Virus record (IMG/VR): IMGVR_UViG_3300043446_000267
Location: 1-54,404 of that record
Origin: a virus
Direction: 5' to 3' (one strand)
Length of the DNA stretch: 54,404 nucleotides
Under the pieces are notes generated by a model. The model worked only from the letters and a program-made list of their open reading frames with translations. It made no database searches and was not told the DNA's origin. How positions within the stretch are numbered: the first letter of the stretch is position 1; each line of letters opens with the position of its first letter. Positions 8,899 to 19,000 of this stretch are shown in pieces. A program made the translations under genes and the position numbers.

Positions 8899-9683
8899 AT
8901 TAACTCCAAGAAGTTCTTTTTGTTTAACATATGGAAATCCATATCTTTCACAACTAGGTACTCTTTTCTCAATTTATTTCGTTGCCAGTTATCATACATA
9001 ACTGTATATTCTGTGTCTGATTCACGGTAAACTGTTGTATTGTTTCCAACATGAACTAGATTCCATGGCAGATAGTTTCTGTTATCTTCGGTGTGCCCGT
9101 TAACTATCCTAGTTGCTATCGTCAGTGAAAAGTCGTTTCTGTACATTAGACTATTCAACCTATAGCTATTCATGTAATGGTTATAGTTGTCTTGAACCAT
9201 TTTCATACATTCAAACACTTGCTTACTGTAAGTTGATTTTCTAAATCTAATCACAGTAGCCCATAGTGTTCTGATGCTGTAGTTGCTCATTAGTTCCTGT
9301 GATGCGTCCGGTACCATTAGTACACTTGTAGAACTATGACATACTAAGTCTGAATCAAAATCAAAAGTCTTTAACAGTGTTTGACTGTTAACCATATAAT
9401 CGGTATCAAGTACGATTGTTTCATCGTATGGACTAAACTCATACGCATTATATCTACCCTTATTGATCCACAATTCTTTATCTTTAAGATTACTAGTGTC
9501 TGCTTGATTCACTATTACTTTGTCAAATGTATAATCGTAACTATCAATGTCGGTAGACTCATCAGTGACAACGGTTACGGGCAAGTCTAGAAAACGATTG
9601 ATTCGTTTAGCAGTAGCAACTGCCATTTTAAAATAATCGAACTTTCTATTGTTGTACGCAAATAAGATTACGCCCTTGCTCAT
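8895..9683 (-). CDS. Glycosyltransferase-like protein (GT8-like, DTDY motif)
   Basis: This is a 262-aa protein. It starts GVILFAYNNRKFDYFKMA and continues with LDLPVTVVTDES, a common opening of phage and bacterial GT8-like proteins (LAYN...A...LP..LVTD). ETIVLDTDYMVNSQTLL near residue 90 gives the DxD motif. The substrate pocket cannot be read from sequence. It is translationally coupled to both neighbours through ATGA overlaps. With the 254-aa and 315-aa proteins it makes three glycosyltransferase-like enzymes in a row, enough to build or elaborate a short glycan. Confidence 0.65.
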   Translation of the reverse strand: MSKGVILFAYNNRKFDYFKMAVATAKRINRFLDLPVTVVTDESTDIDSYDYTFDKVIVNQADTSNLKDKELWINKGRYNAYEFSPYDETIVLDTDYMVNSQTLLKTFDFDSDLVCHSSTSVLMVPDASQELMSNYSIRTLWATVIRFRKSTYSKQVFECMKMVQDNYNHYMNSYRLNSLMYRNDFSLTIATRIVNGHTEDNRNYLPWNLVHVGNNTTVYRESDTEYTVMYDNWQRNKLRKEYLVVKDMDFHMLNKKNFLELI

Positions 9684-9985
9684 CTCTTGTTCTCAAGTTC
9701 TTTGTACTCGTTGTACCATTGTTCCATTACGTTGTTGTATGTGTCTCTTACTTTAACCAACAACTGTTGTCTGTTTACTTTGACTGGGTTTCCAAATGAG
9801 TCAACTAAAATCATTTCTTCTAACACTGTGCTGTCTAGAAAAACAATAAGTTCGGGTGTGACTTTCCACAAGCCACCTTGCTCTGCTACAGAGAGCTTTG
9901 ATTGATATTTGTCTGAGAGATATGCTTTGGCTGAATTATGACTGAATCTAGCTTTGGCTTCTTTAATAAGGTTTTCGGTATCCAT
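9680..9985 (-). CDS. Small conserved T4-like phage protein of unknown function, first gene of the accessory operon
   Basis: This is a 101-aa protein starting MDTENLIKEAKARFSHN, with QGGLWKVTPELI in the middle. I recognise the pattern (KEAKARF...QGGLW..TPELI.FL) as recurrent in T4-like phages of aquatic bacteria, always as a hypothetical protein. The ATG at 9985 is chosen because AGGAG lies 5 bases before it; an upstream in-frame GTG at 9991 would leave no room for that site. A late-promoter-like ATTAAATA lies just upstream. Its end overlaps the next gene by 4 bp. Confidence 0.7.
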   Translation of the reverse strand: MDTENLIKEAKARFSHNSAKAYLSDKYQSKLSVAEQGGLWKVTPELIVFLDSTVLEEMILVDSFGNPVKVNRQQLLVKVRDTYNNVMEQWYNEYKELENKR

Positions 9986-10002
9986 AAACACTCCTGAGAG
10001 TA

Positions 10003-10010
10003 TTTAATGA
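10003..10010 (-). promoter_or_regulatory. Candidate late promoter (ATTAAATA) for the accessory operon
   Basis: ATTAAATA on the minus strand matches the T4 late consensus TATAAATA at 6 of 8 positions. It lies about 18 bases before the ATG at 9985, followed by an AGGAG ribosome site. It is the only promoter-like signal I see for the radical SAM/glycosyltransferase operon, which may also be read through from the fibre genes. Confidence 0.4.
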
Positions 10011-10033
10011 GATACCGAATTGCCCAATTAAAA

Positions 10034-11014
10034 TTAAACGATACTAGATACTGATCCTGTTACTGTTGGGGTTCCCCAAGTATTAGATAGATATGTAGTT
10101 GATGGTGGACATACAGTTAATGTAACTTGTGTTCCAGCAGCCACAGTATCCACTGTAGTATGTAGACCTGTGTTTTGAGTACTAACTTCATCCAGGGTAA
10201 CAGTGAATGTTAGTATGTTTCCATTATCACCTTTAGATAATTGTGTACCGTTTGTACTTGCATCGATTTGGAAGAATGTGCCTAAATATTTAGTTACTGA
10301 TGATGCGGGGTCAGCTAGTTGCTTGAATATTGTTTGTGCAGTAGTAGTTAAACCATAGTAACCTAAGTTGGTACCAGTAGTTGCAGGTGTACCTGAACCT
10401 CCTACTTTAGTTACTCCATTATAACTTGTACCTGCAATAGTTACAGCGCCTGAGCTTGGTGCACTGATTGCAACTGTACCAATCGCTGTACATAATGCGT
10501 TCAATAATTGGTTAACACCTGCAGTAGTTGTAGCGTGACTAGCAGTAAATTTAATCTGTCCGCCTGCATTAAAAAAATAACGAGCTTGTTCAGCAGTACC
10601 AAAAGTAACAGTAAAGGTATAAGTAATCTTATCTAACCAAGTACCAGAAGTTGAAACAGATGTAGATGAAGTAGTACCTTGTGCTGCTGCATTATTTCTA
10701 GCATTGTAGATAGTGGTTAAGTTTGTAGGCAATGCTGAAAGATAGGCAATCTTTTGTCCTGTCTGAGGAGCATTCAATGCAGTTACGGCTACGCCTTGAT
10801 GACTTGCAATGTTAGTAACACCGTTAATTAATGAAGCCCAGTTTGATGCTGTAACTTTAGTCTGTGATGCAACGTTTGCAAGTGCGGTTTGACCATAACC
10901 AGCAGTGCTAGTTCCACTAGCCCATACTGTATTATATGTGTTTGCGTCTGTGCCTGTACCCAATAAACTGTTATAGTCACCGCTTACAATTTTTTGTCTT
11001 GATGCGTAAGTCAT
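10034..11014 (-). CDS. Virion structural protein, probable fibre or fibre-associated
   Basis: This is a 326-aa protein rich in T, S, A, G and N with almost no charged residues, typical of trimeric phage fibres and appendages. Repeated beta-strand-like segments (TYTFTVTFGTAEQARYFF, then FNAGG) match a motif seen in structural proteins of marine T4-like phages. The N-terminus has YASRQKIVSGDYNSLL. It follows another fibre-type gene with a 9-bp gap and its own ribosome site (AAGGAT). Receptor binding is possible but not shown. It is the last gene of the fibre module and directly precedes the modification operon. Confidence 0.6.
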   Translation of the reverse strand: MTYASRQKIVSGDYNSLLGTGTDANTYNTVWASGTSTAGYGQTALANVASQTKVTASNWASLINGVTNIASHQGVAVTALNAPQTGQKIAYLSALPTNLTTIYNARNNAAAQGTTSSTSVSTSGTWLDKITYTFTVTFGTAEQARYFFNAGGQIKFTASHATTTAGVNQLLNALCTAIGTVAISAPSSGAVTIAGTSYNGVTKVGGSGTPATTGTNLGYYGLTTTAQTIFKQLADPASSVTKYLGTFFQIDASTNGTQLSKGDNGNILTFTVTLDEVSTQNTGLHTTVDTVAAGTQVTLTVCPPSTTYLSNTWGTPTVTGSVSSIV

Positions 11015-11023
11015 TTTATATCC

Positions 11024-12250
11024 TTACTTCGTAATTGCAACGATTGCTAAAACTGTTCCCAATTCTTCAGTTGTTTTATGTTCTAATGCACGACCGATAA
11101 CGTTAAACGCCGTAGCCTCGCCCTTCTTAGCTGCACGGGCTTTGCCCTTACCAGCAGAAACTAGACGCTGTCCTTTACGAACTGCACCTACGACTTTAAC
11201 TTGAACTCTACCTGAAACAGCGATTGCTGGATGAGTTTTATCTGAACCTGCTTTACCGTTCATAGTGAAAGCTGCCGTATTAGAAACGACACCAAAAACT
11301 TCTTCAGATAATTCGTCTACTACCGCAGTAACTTCTTTTTCGCCACCGATTTCTAGTACAGTACCTGCATCATAGTGGTCGTCTGCTTCAAAACGTTCTG
11401 CTAAGTCAGCATAAGTTGCTTCAATTCTAGCACCTGTGCCCAATGTCCAGATACCTGTAATTTCGCCACCGCCCGCGATAAAGTTAGTAGTTAACTTGTT
11501 AACTTGAAGATTAGCAGTTGATCCTCTTAAAGAGTAGTATGCTGATGGTAAGAAATCTGCTACGTTTGCGTTTGTGTATGTACCTGATGGATTGAACGCG
11601 GCACCGTTTGCGTACATATAGTTATCGCACTTGATACCGTTAACGCTTGATCCAGCAAATGCAATGTTACCACTAACAACAGAGAAAGCATTGCCACCGG
11701 TAGCGTTGTTACCAACTACACTCCAAGTACCAGTGATTGTACCTGCAGTAGTTGCAGAACCAGTAGTAATAGTTGTAGTTGTAATAGAAGGGATATCAGC
11801 TTGTGTGATGTTACCTGTAACTGCTGTAAGTGTTTCTGATACAGTAGCTAGACGCACAGTGATAGAATCACCTATGATTGCACCATCTACTGTTAAATCA
11901 CCACCGATGCCAACATCGCCTGTTGTAGTGATATTACCCAGTGTAGTGTCACCCGAAGCGTTGGTTGCCGCTAGTGTCACCCAAGTAGCTGGGTTAGTTA
12001 CACCGTCTGTAGGGCAAACGTTTAACGTGCCTGTACCAGTGTTATACCATAACTGACCTCGCAATGCGTTGATTGGTGGTGTTCCACTTGCATAATTCTC
12101 AAGTTGACGGACAAAGTTTGTGTTTAAAGTCTGACCGTAACCTGCATAGTTTCTACCGGGTAAGCCCAAGGAAGTGCTGGTTGTATTAATTGTACCATCT
12201 TGGATGGTTGTTAATGTAGTCCCATCGCTTCTTATAATTGTATATGCCAT
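11024..12250 (-). CDS. Tail-fibre-type structural protein with C-terminal YADLAERF domain
   Basis: This is a 408-aa protein. The N-terminal part has the motif YGQTLNTNFVRQLENYA followed by LRGQLWYNT, the usual N-terminal module of fibre/appendage proteins in aquatic T4-like phages (YG...N...LLENFA...GQLWYD). The middle is T/G/N-rich beta repeat. The C-terminus, from about residue 270, contains ATYADLAERFEAD, VFGVVSNTAAFTMN and HPAIAVSGRVQVKVVG. This domain is common at fibre C-termini and resembles the intramolecular chaperone/self-cleaving (peptidase G2-like) ends of tail spikes; cleavage here is inference. A GATAAATA late promoter lies upstream, and GGAG precedes the ATG. Confidence 0.75.
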   Translation of the reverse strand: MAYTIIRSDGTTLTTIQDGTINTTSTSLGLPGRNYAGYGQTLNTNFVRQLENYASGTPPINALRGQLWYNTGTGTLNVCPTDGVTNPATWVTLAATNASGDTTLGNITTTGDVGIGGDLTVDGAIIGDSITVRLATVSETLTAVTGNITQADIPSITTTTITTGSATTAGTITGTWSVVGNNATGGNAFSVVSGNIAFAGSSVNGIKCDNYMYANGAAFNPSGTYTNANVADFLPSAYYSLRGSTANLQVNKLTTNFIAGGGEITGIWTLGTGARIEATYADLAERFEADDHYDAGTVLEIGGEKEVTAVVDELSEEVFGVVSNTAAFTMNGKAGSDKTHPAIAVSGRVQVKVVGAVRKGQRLVSAGKGKARAAKKGEATAFNVIGRALEHKTTEELGTVLAIVAITK

Positions 12251-12279
12251 TTAGATGCTCCGCAAATTTGTATTTCTAG

Positions 12280-12287
12280 TATTTATC
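12280..12287 (-). promoter_or_regulatory. Late promoter motif GATAAATA upstream of the fibre gene
   Basis: GATAAATA on the minus strand matches the T4 late consensus TATAAATA at 7 of 8 positions. It abuts the stop codon of the 208-aa gene and leaves a leader of about 25 bases before the fibre ATG at 12250, with a GCGGAG ribosome site in between. Confidence 0.6.
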
Positions 12288-12914
12288 TTAAACCGTTACC
12301 AAGTTAGTTAGCGACTGGATTCGGATTGTGTAATCAATCTGAATCTGACGGTTCAAACTCTTTTGTACAGGGTGAAAAATAACGTGAGTAAGTAGTTTTG
12401 ACTGCTCAAAACCACGTGAATCTACCCCATAGTCTGCAAGTAATCCAATTTCGTCAAACATAAACTGAGAATCAGCCTGTGTACCGTTATCGAATGCAGA
12501 TTGACCGTCTGGTTCGCCGTAATCTAGTAAGCACTGAACAATGATGTCAGTATAGACTTTACCGGCTGTGTGACTAGGGACCATCTTATTACGTGATGGG
12601 TCGCCGTTTAAAACGTTTGTGTCGTCAACGATTTTTTGATATGTCTGATTATATAAACCAGCGTTTTGACCAGTAGTGTTAGGTGGCAAGTATGTGATAA
12701 TACCAGTATCGTCAATACTTGAGCCACCGTTTCCAAAAGCCATTTTAAAGATTGAGCCGAAGCCACGTGAACTTAATGTGTCTGCAATGGCTACTGAAAT
12801 GTTCTCATAGTGAATTGCGTTATGACCATCATAAAAAACCTCATAAGTTTCTGGATTTGGATCGTAGACCTTTAAAAAGCCCTCGATGGTAATTGGAATT
12901 GATGCATGTGCCAT
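12288..12914 (-). CDS. Virion structural protein of unknown role
   Basis: This is a 208-aa protein opening MAHASIPITIEGFLKVYDPN, with a predicted beta-rich N-terminus, a glycine-rich central stretch (FKMAFGNGGSS) and a C-terminus ending in QIDYTIRIQSLTNL. The type is recurrent in aquatic T4-like phages between the large baseplate proteins and fibres, but I cannot equate it with a T4 protein (the position corresponds to the gp8-gp10 area). Its start overlaps the stop of the 48-aa gene by one base (TAATG). The motif FLKxxDPN is shared with that small upstream protein. Confidence 0.6.
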   Translation of the reverse strand: MAHASIPITIEGFLKVYDPNPETYEVFYDGHNAIHYENISVAIADTLSSRGFGSIFKMAFGNGGSSIDDTGIITYLPPNTTGQNAGLYNQTYQKIVDDTNVLNGDPSRNKMVPSHTAGKVYTDIIVQCLLDYGEPDGQSAFDNGTQADSQFMFDEIGLLADYGVDSRGFEQSKLLTHVIFHPVQKSLNRQIQIDYTIRIQSLTNLVTV

Positions 12915-13060
12915 TAATTGTCGCCTCGTGTTTGTACTAAAATTTCTTTGGAGTTAGGATCGTGGATTTTAAGAAAGGAACTAAAGTAGAATCCCGACTG
13001 TTCATCGGGAATCGTATCCTCGGTTTCTTCTTTTTGCAAATCTTCGGATTTATCATTCAT
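12914..13060 (-). CDS. 48-aa small protein with FLKxxDPN motif
   Basis: Translated directly: MNDKSEDLQKEE, then SGFYFSSFLKIHDPNSKEIL and ending GDN. The N-terminal half is very acidic and the C-terminal half repeats the FLK(I/V)xDPN motif found at residues 13-20 of the next protein. Support for a real gene: a perfect GATAAATA late-promoter motif ends 4 bases before its ATG, it fits exactly between two genes, and its stop overlaps the next start (TAATG). No Shine-Dalgarno sequence is visible. Its function is unknown; it may be an assembly partner or a translational coupler for the 208-aa protein. Confidence 0.7.
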   Translation of the reverse strand: MNDKSEDLQKEETEDTIPDEQSGFYFSSFLKIHDPNSKEILVQTRGDN

Positions 13061-13064
13061 ATGT

Positions 13065-13072
13065 TATTTATC
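13065..13072 (-). promoter_or_regulatory. Late promoter motif GATAAATA, nearly leaderless
   Basis: GATAAATA (7 of 8 to the T4 late consensus) ends 4 bases before the ATG at 13060. With T4 spacing, transcription would start at the first or second base of the start codon. Confidence 0.6.
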
Positions 13073-13074
13073 TC

Positions 13075-16000
13075 TTAATAAGACCCGGTTCTTAGGAATT
13101 TCGCCGCCGGGGTCGAGCTAATCTGCATAGGATCTCCCATTGGAGTAATATCTGTACTACTCATAATGTTGTTATAGAAGATAGCATCTAGTTTAGTTAC
13201 ATCATTGAAACCATGTACATAGGATTCTGTGTTATGAATCTTTCTGATACCGGTGCCCTTGATGCCCCTAGTTAGACCAGAAACTGTGTTTGAGACATAA
13301 TCGACTGTTCTAAAGTGAATCTGCTCACCATTGATTTCAACGATATGACCAATTTGAAGTGTGATGACCAAGTTATCGCCCTCAGAAACTCCTGAGTTAA
13401 AGATTACTGTAGGTCTACTATTGACGTTTTTAACAACATACTGGTCTTTGCCCAAAGTTGTCAATGTGTTGATGTTCTGGACAATCAAACCTGACAAATC
13501 TTCAATTCTGTAAGATAGCTGTGCAACAACACCTGAATCAGTAGTTACTGCCGACACATTTTCAACAACGTTATTAACTAGTTTTCTAGCATTATTAACG
13601 TGGATTGAATCTTCATATACATATAACGGTTGAGTCAACCAAACATTATCTTGTACTCTGTGAATTTCTCCGTTACCCTTCTTGTCAACACTGATGTGAT
13701 AAATCAGTTGACCTGGAGTAGCATCTGATACCATAGAAGTAATCATAACTTTGTCACCTACTGATATAGGAGCCATGATACTTAACTTATTATCTTCGTT
13801 GTAACGTAGATTTTCTGGATTTACACGTTCACCGTTTACAGTAACCCAAGTTCTTGATCCAGTTGTATAAGTGAAGTCGCTAGTAATTTGAACAGTATCT
13901 TCATCTTTCCATGCATATCCGCTTGGAATAAACTTACCTAAGCCACTGCCACTCGTTGGTGGGAAGAATACTAGGTCTTGACCTTGTAATGTCACTTGTT
14001 CGTATAATTCAAAAGATTTAGCAGTCTTAACTTTTACATAATGTGTAGTATTGTTTAACTCCAACATTCCTTTTAATCCGTCAATACGGATCAAGTCACC
14101 ATCAACGAACGAGTGGTTATCTTTCGTTGTAATTGTGATAGTTGGGTATCTTTCACCTGATACAACAATCGAGGAAGTATTGTCAACAAACGCAAAAGAA
14201 CTAGTTTCAAATGTGTCAAGTTCAGTAGTTACTAGTTGTTGACGCTTAGTGTCATGGTACGTTGTTACGCTAACAATATCACCCTCAGCTAAAGTATCAA
14301 TGATAGTAATTGTACTCAAGTTTGTGTCGAATGAATATTGTGTTGAGCTTAGACGATTTCCGTTTAATTCTACAATAGCATCATCGACAGTTGAGCCACC
14401 GATATAATTTACTAAAGTAAATGTGTTAGAATCTGCATAAACAAACACTTCTGTTTCAGGTAAACTGTAACCAAACTTAATATTGTTGTATTCCGGAACA
14501 AGTGTAGAACTTAAAATCACAAATGTGATATAATCTACTGCAGGATCATATAAGTTGTCGAACGTAACTCTAGTTCCCTCAGGGATGAAGGCTACTTCAA
14601 AATCGTTGCTTGACAACTTAACTCCGTTGCAGAAAACAACTGGGTCAAAGTTTACATCACTTGTGCTAAACAAACTAAAGTTTTGAACATACTTATAATT
14701 TGACAATGTAAATTGGCTTGTACCAGTATCTGCATTTACCCCTAAAGGTGTGCTGATAGAGTTGGTTCTAATTACTTCTCTACCGTTACCGAAATCATAA
14801 ACTTCAACAAACACTGATTCAGTTGTAGCTACTGCCATGTTCATGGTAATAGTCTTACTGACCCAGTTAACAGAATATGTATATGGATTCTGTGATGTTG
14901 GTGTGATATCTTGGTAGATTCTAGTAGACAATCCTGTAATCTTATCTTCAACGAAAACTGCAATTTGAACAGGGTTATCTAATATACCATCAAAACTAAA
15001 CTTGTTATTAAAGTCTGGAGTTACTCTCTTTGATTCCATTCCAAAACCAGTGTATCCATATACAATGTCGTTTTGAGTGTCAATCAATGTGTTAGTATCC
15101 CAGAAAGCACCAGGCTTAGTAATGACTTTCATGCTTAACGTATCATTAACAATACCGGCTACTAATTCTTCAGGACCATAACCCGAAACGAAGTCGTCAC
15201 CTTTAATTGTATAATTAGGTAGTTTGCTTGTAATGAAAGAAACATCTTGCCATGTCACGCCATCATCATTACTACGGATAATTACACCATAGTCGCCTGC
15301 GGCGATAAAGTATTCTCCGTCGAATGTAATTGACTTCAAGTTCTTGTTAGTTCCTGAAGTTTGTGTGTAGAATTCAATACCATCATCAGATGTTAGGACT
15401 GCTCCAGTATCGCCTACTAGAACGAACACACCATTTGCGTAGATGCTACCTCTAATAGTTGACGATGTAACTCCGTTAACGTTAGATTCAGTCCAACTTA
15501 CGCCGTTATTAGAACGATAAATTGTTGCGTTTGAACCGGCAGCAATAATTACTGCTTCAGATGATGTTACTGTGTGTAGTTGTTCATTAGTGAAGATAGG
15601 ATCGACTAAATTCCACTCACTGCCATCAACTGATAACAATACTCTACCAACTTGTTCGATTACAGGGGCAGCAGAATCAGCACCACTGATAACTTTCATG
15701 CCATAACCAACAGCAACTAAACCGGCATAGTTGAAACACTCTACGACAGTAATTGACTTCAATACGTTTGGTAATTTACTACCAATCATATAAACATCAT
15801 TCCAAATCAAACCGTTTGAACTCTTGATGACATAACCCTTGTCGCCCACTGCGTAGTAATCACCGTACAATGTAGCAATCGCACTCATTGGATATCTAGG
15901 TGCTTGAACTCCGGTACTATCAAAGCCCGATTCGCCGAATATGATAACATCATACGGTGTGTACGCTCCTAGTGTTTCCCAATTTTGAATATCAAAACTG

Positions 16001-19000
16001 ATTAACACAGGTGCCGATGAAATGTTAGCTGTGACAATGTAGCTAGGTGTATTTGTTGTGATTACACCTGTTAAACCTAATACTTTGTTAGATACTTTAT
16101 AAGTGTTCCATGTTTTTCCATCGGGACTTACTAAAACAACAGAATGGTCTGCGGCATCAGCAGTAGCGATATAATTAATACCGTCATATACAATTGATGT
16201 AATGTTAATATCTCTTGGGTAGAACGGCATGTCTTGTAATACCATATCTAACGGCAACATCTCGTCATTAGCAAACACGTTACCCTTATATACATTATAT
16301 GGATATGTTATTCCTTGTACAACTTGAAGGATATTTCCTGGCATGTCGCTTGTTGGATTATAATAACCCAACACTCTATCAATAGCGTTTAATGAGCGGT
16401 CGCTAGGATCAACTTCAGCCCACTTGGCATAATCAAAAATCAAATCGCTGTTACTTCTGATACAACGATAAACTTTACCTTGATAGGATACTGTAGCTTG
16501 AACTACATATTTGTATCCAGCGCTTGTTGAGAATGGCTCAGGTAAGAAGATATAGTCGCCTGCACCATATTCAAAACCTTCGTATAATACAGGGACTCTG
16601 AATGATGGATCATTGTAAACTTTAATCTGGTCAGAAGCGACTGGGTTAGCGTAGTACATTTTAAATTCACCAACAGCAATACCTTCGATATCATAGATAC
16701 TAATACCATTTTGAATAGTTACGAAACGTACTTTCAACACAAAGTCGTTGAGACCATCTTTACCACCTAACAATCCACCTCTAACTCTAATTTCTGAATT
16801 GTCAGAATAGATAGTACCTGAGTTTTCCATAACAATGTAGTAAGCATTAGTGATACCAGTTGGGTCAAAACGAGGTCTATAAATCTTAAACTTAGCACCG
16901 TTATTTGCAGTGTCATCGTACTGATAAGCAGGGAATGTCTTATAGAAATACATTCTCAAGCCTTTAATTTGACCCGGTTCTAGACCATTACTATGACTAT
17001 AATCGACTGTTGCAACGACTGTACCTTGGTCATTGTTAACGTTAACAATGTCTAACATCGCGCCTTGCCAACTAGCTGATGTAACGCTTGCTTGGTCATC
17101 ATACATTCTTGTAGTAGAACTAGCATCATTACCTAATGAGTTAAAGGGGCTAGGCCAGAACATTCCCGGTTCCCACTTTTCGATGTTTGAGCCGTAACTA
17201 GTTCTATCATATCTTAATATTGATTTGATTTGTCTAGCACGAGTGTTCTTAGTCACTGGACTTGCTTTAGCTGCAATTTCAAGTGCGTAAGTCATTACAT
17301 CTGCAAGAGGTACATTTCGTGTTACTACTAACTCTTGTTTAGTATACAATTCGATAGGATGGTCACCCTGAATAGTGTGAGCATATGAACTGTGTAAAGA
17401 AATCAATCTAGTATTTTCATCTATCTCTGCAAGTACTTTTACATAATAAAATGTGTTATCCACTAAACCAGTGACTTGTTCTTCAACTTCAGATGAATGG
17501 GCTAAGTGGACAAAACGAACCAAATCACCAGTTACAAATTTATTAGTGTTAATAACAATTGTATTCTGATTAAAGTCGATATTATAGTCATTAAACCCCA
17601 CTGACAATGAGGGACTGATATGAATTTCAGGGATCGTGACATAACCTTCACCTGGGTCATTTACAGTCACACCGATTAGTTTGTCACCAGACATAACCGG
17701 AGTCAACACTGCTTCTCTTGTCGGTGCAGGGAATCTAGTAGTGTCAACAACTGCTTTAACTGAGGGAGGATCAATATACCCTCTACCGGTATCTACCACG
17801 ACTACGCCAGGTAGATCCATGTAAATCTTCACTGAAGGGTAATGTTCTACAATATCAGTTCCCTCAGCTCCTCTACTCAATCCTTGTAATATACCCTTGA
17901 CACGGTCAACATGAGAATATCCAATTAATTCATCATCAATTCTAATTACGCCTGTCACCGGTAAACCATATGCGTTGTCAACATAAATTTCTGTATCGAT
18001 ATCAGTTATAAATTTTGCCACCAATGCAACTTCTGCATTGGGTGTACCCTTCATTTGTAGACCAATATTATTATACCAGTTTACATATTCTTGCGTAGAC
18101 CAGATTGGATCACCCACTGCAAACTCAGTTGCATTTGGTGGATTAAACACTAATTGCGGGGAAACGAACTTATATAGACTTGTATTATACAATGCTGGTA
18201 AATCAAAGTCAGTTACACCGCTGCTATATGTTTCTAAGCCGCTATATCTCATAAAGAAATCTTTGATTACTACGTGGTATGGTTTAGATTCTTGTAAATA
18301 ACCATACAACATTTCATCATCATCCTTTTGGAATTTAGGATATGTTTCTAAATTACGAACAGTGTTGCCTACATCAATGAACGATGTCTTGTTTAACCAT
18401 GTAAGATAATTATGTGCCGCTATGTTTTCACTTTGAATGAATTCAAACAATAGGATCAAGCCTTCATTTCGGTACTTGAACAATTCACCTACAAACAATT
18501 GTTCATTGATTGCACGAATGATATATCTAGTTTCCATTGAAGGATAATTGTCATATGCGTCAGTATCAAAGAAACTAGTTCCTAACCCAAACCCACTTGT
18601 ACTATAATTCCACAATGATGAACTGAACGCTATTGTACCGTTTTCTAATCCAACTCTTACCCATGCACCATTGTTGTAGACATATGTTTCTCTTCTACCG
18701 CTAGAGTTAGTATTAACACCAACTAGCATTCCTTCGAACGCTTCTATGGTTTGAAGTTCATAATATCTATCAACGTCTAGTAACGTTTTTGTACTATCAC
18801 TATATCCAGTAGCCCACCAATTGACATAATTCCAATACTGAGTAGTATCGTAAGTTGCACCAGATGTGTGTAACCAAGACGCTTCCTTAAACTCATATAC
18901 TGGGTACTGTACTAATATACTGTTTACGTATACGAGATAATTCTTCAATGCTGACAATCTATCAACAAACATACTTTGATTTGGTTTATTGCTTACCCCG

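Noticed and set aside
11631-12056. 141-aa plus-strand frame opposite the fibre gene
   Set aside because: It is a Val/Pro/Ala-rich shadow of the Thr/Gly repeats of the fibre protein, with no start signals.
10034-12250. Diversity-generating retroelement acting on the fibre genes
   Set aside because: No reverse transcriptase or template/variable repeat pair is visible in the window.
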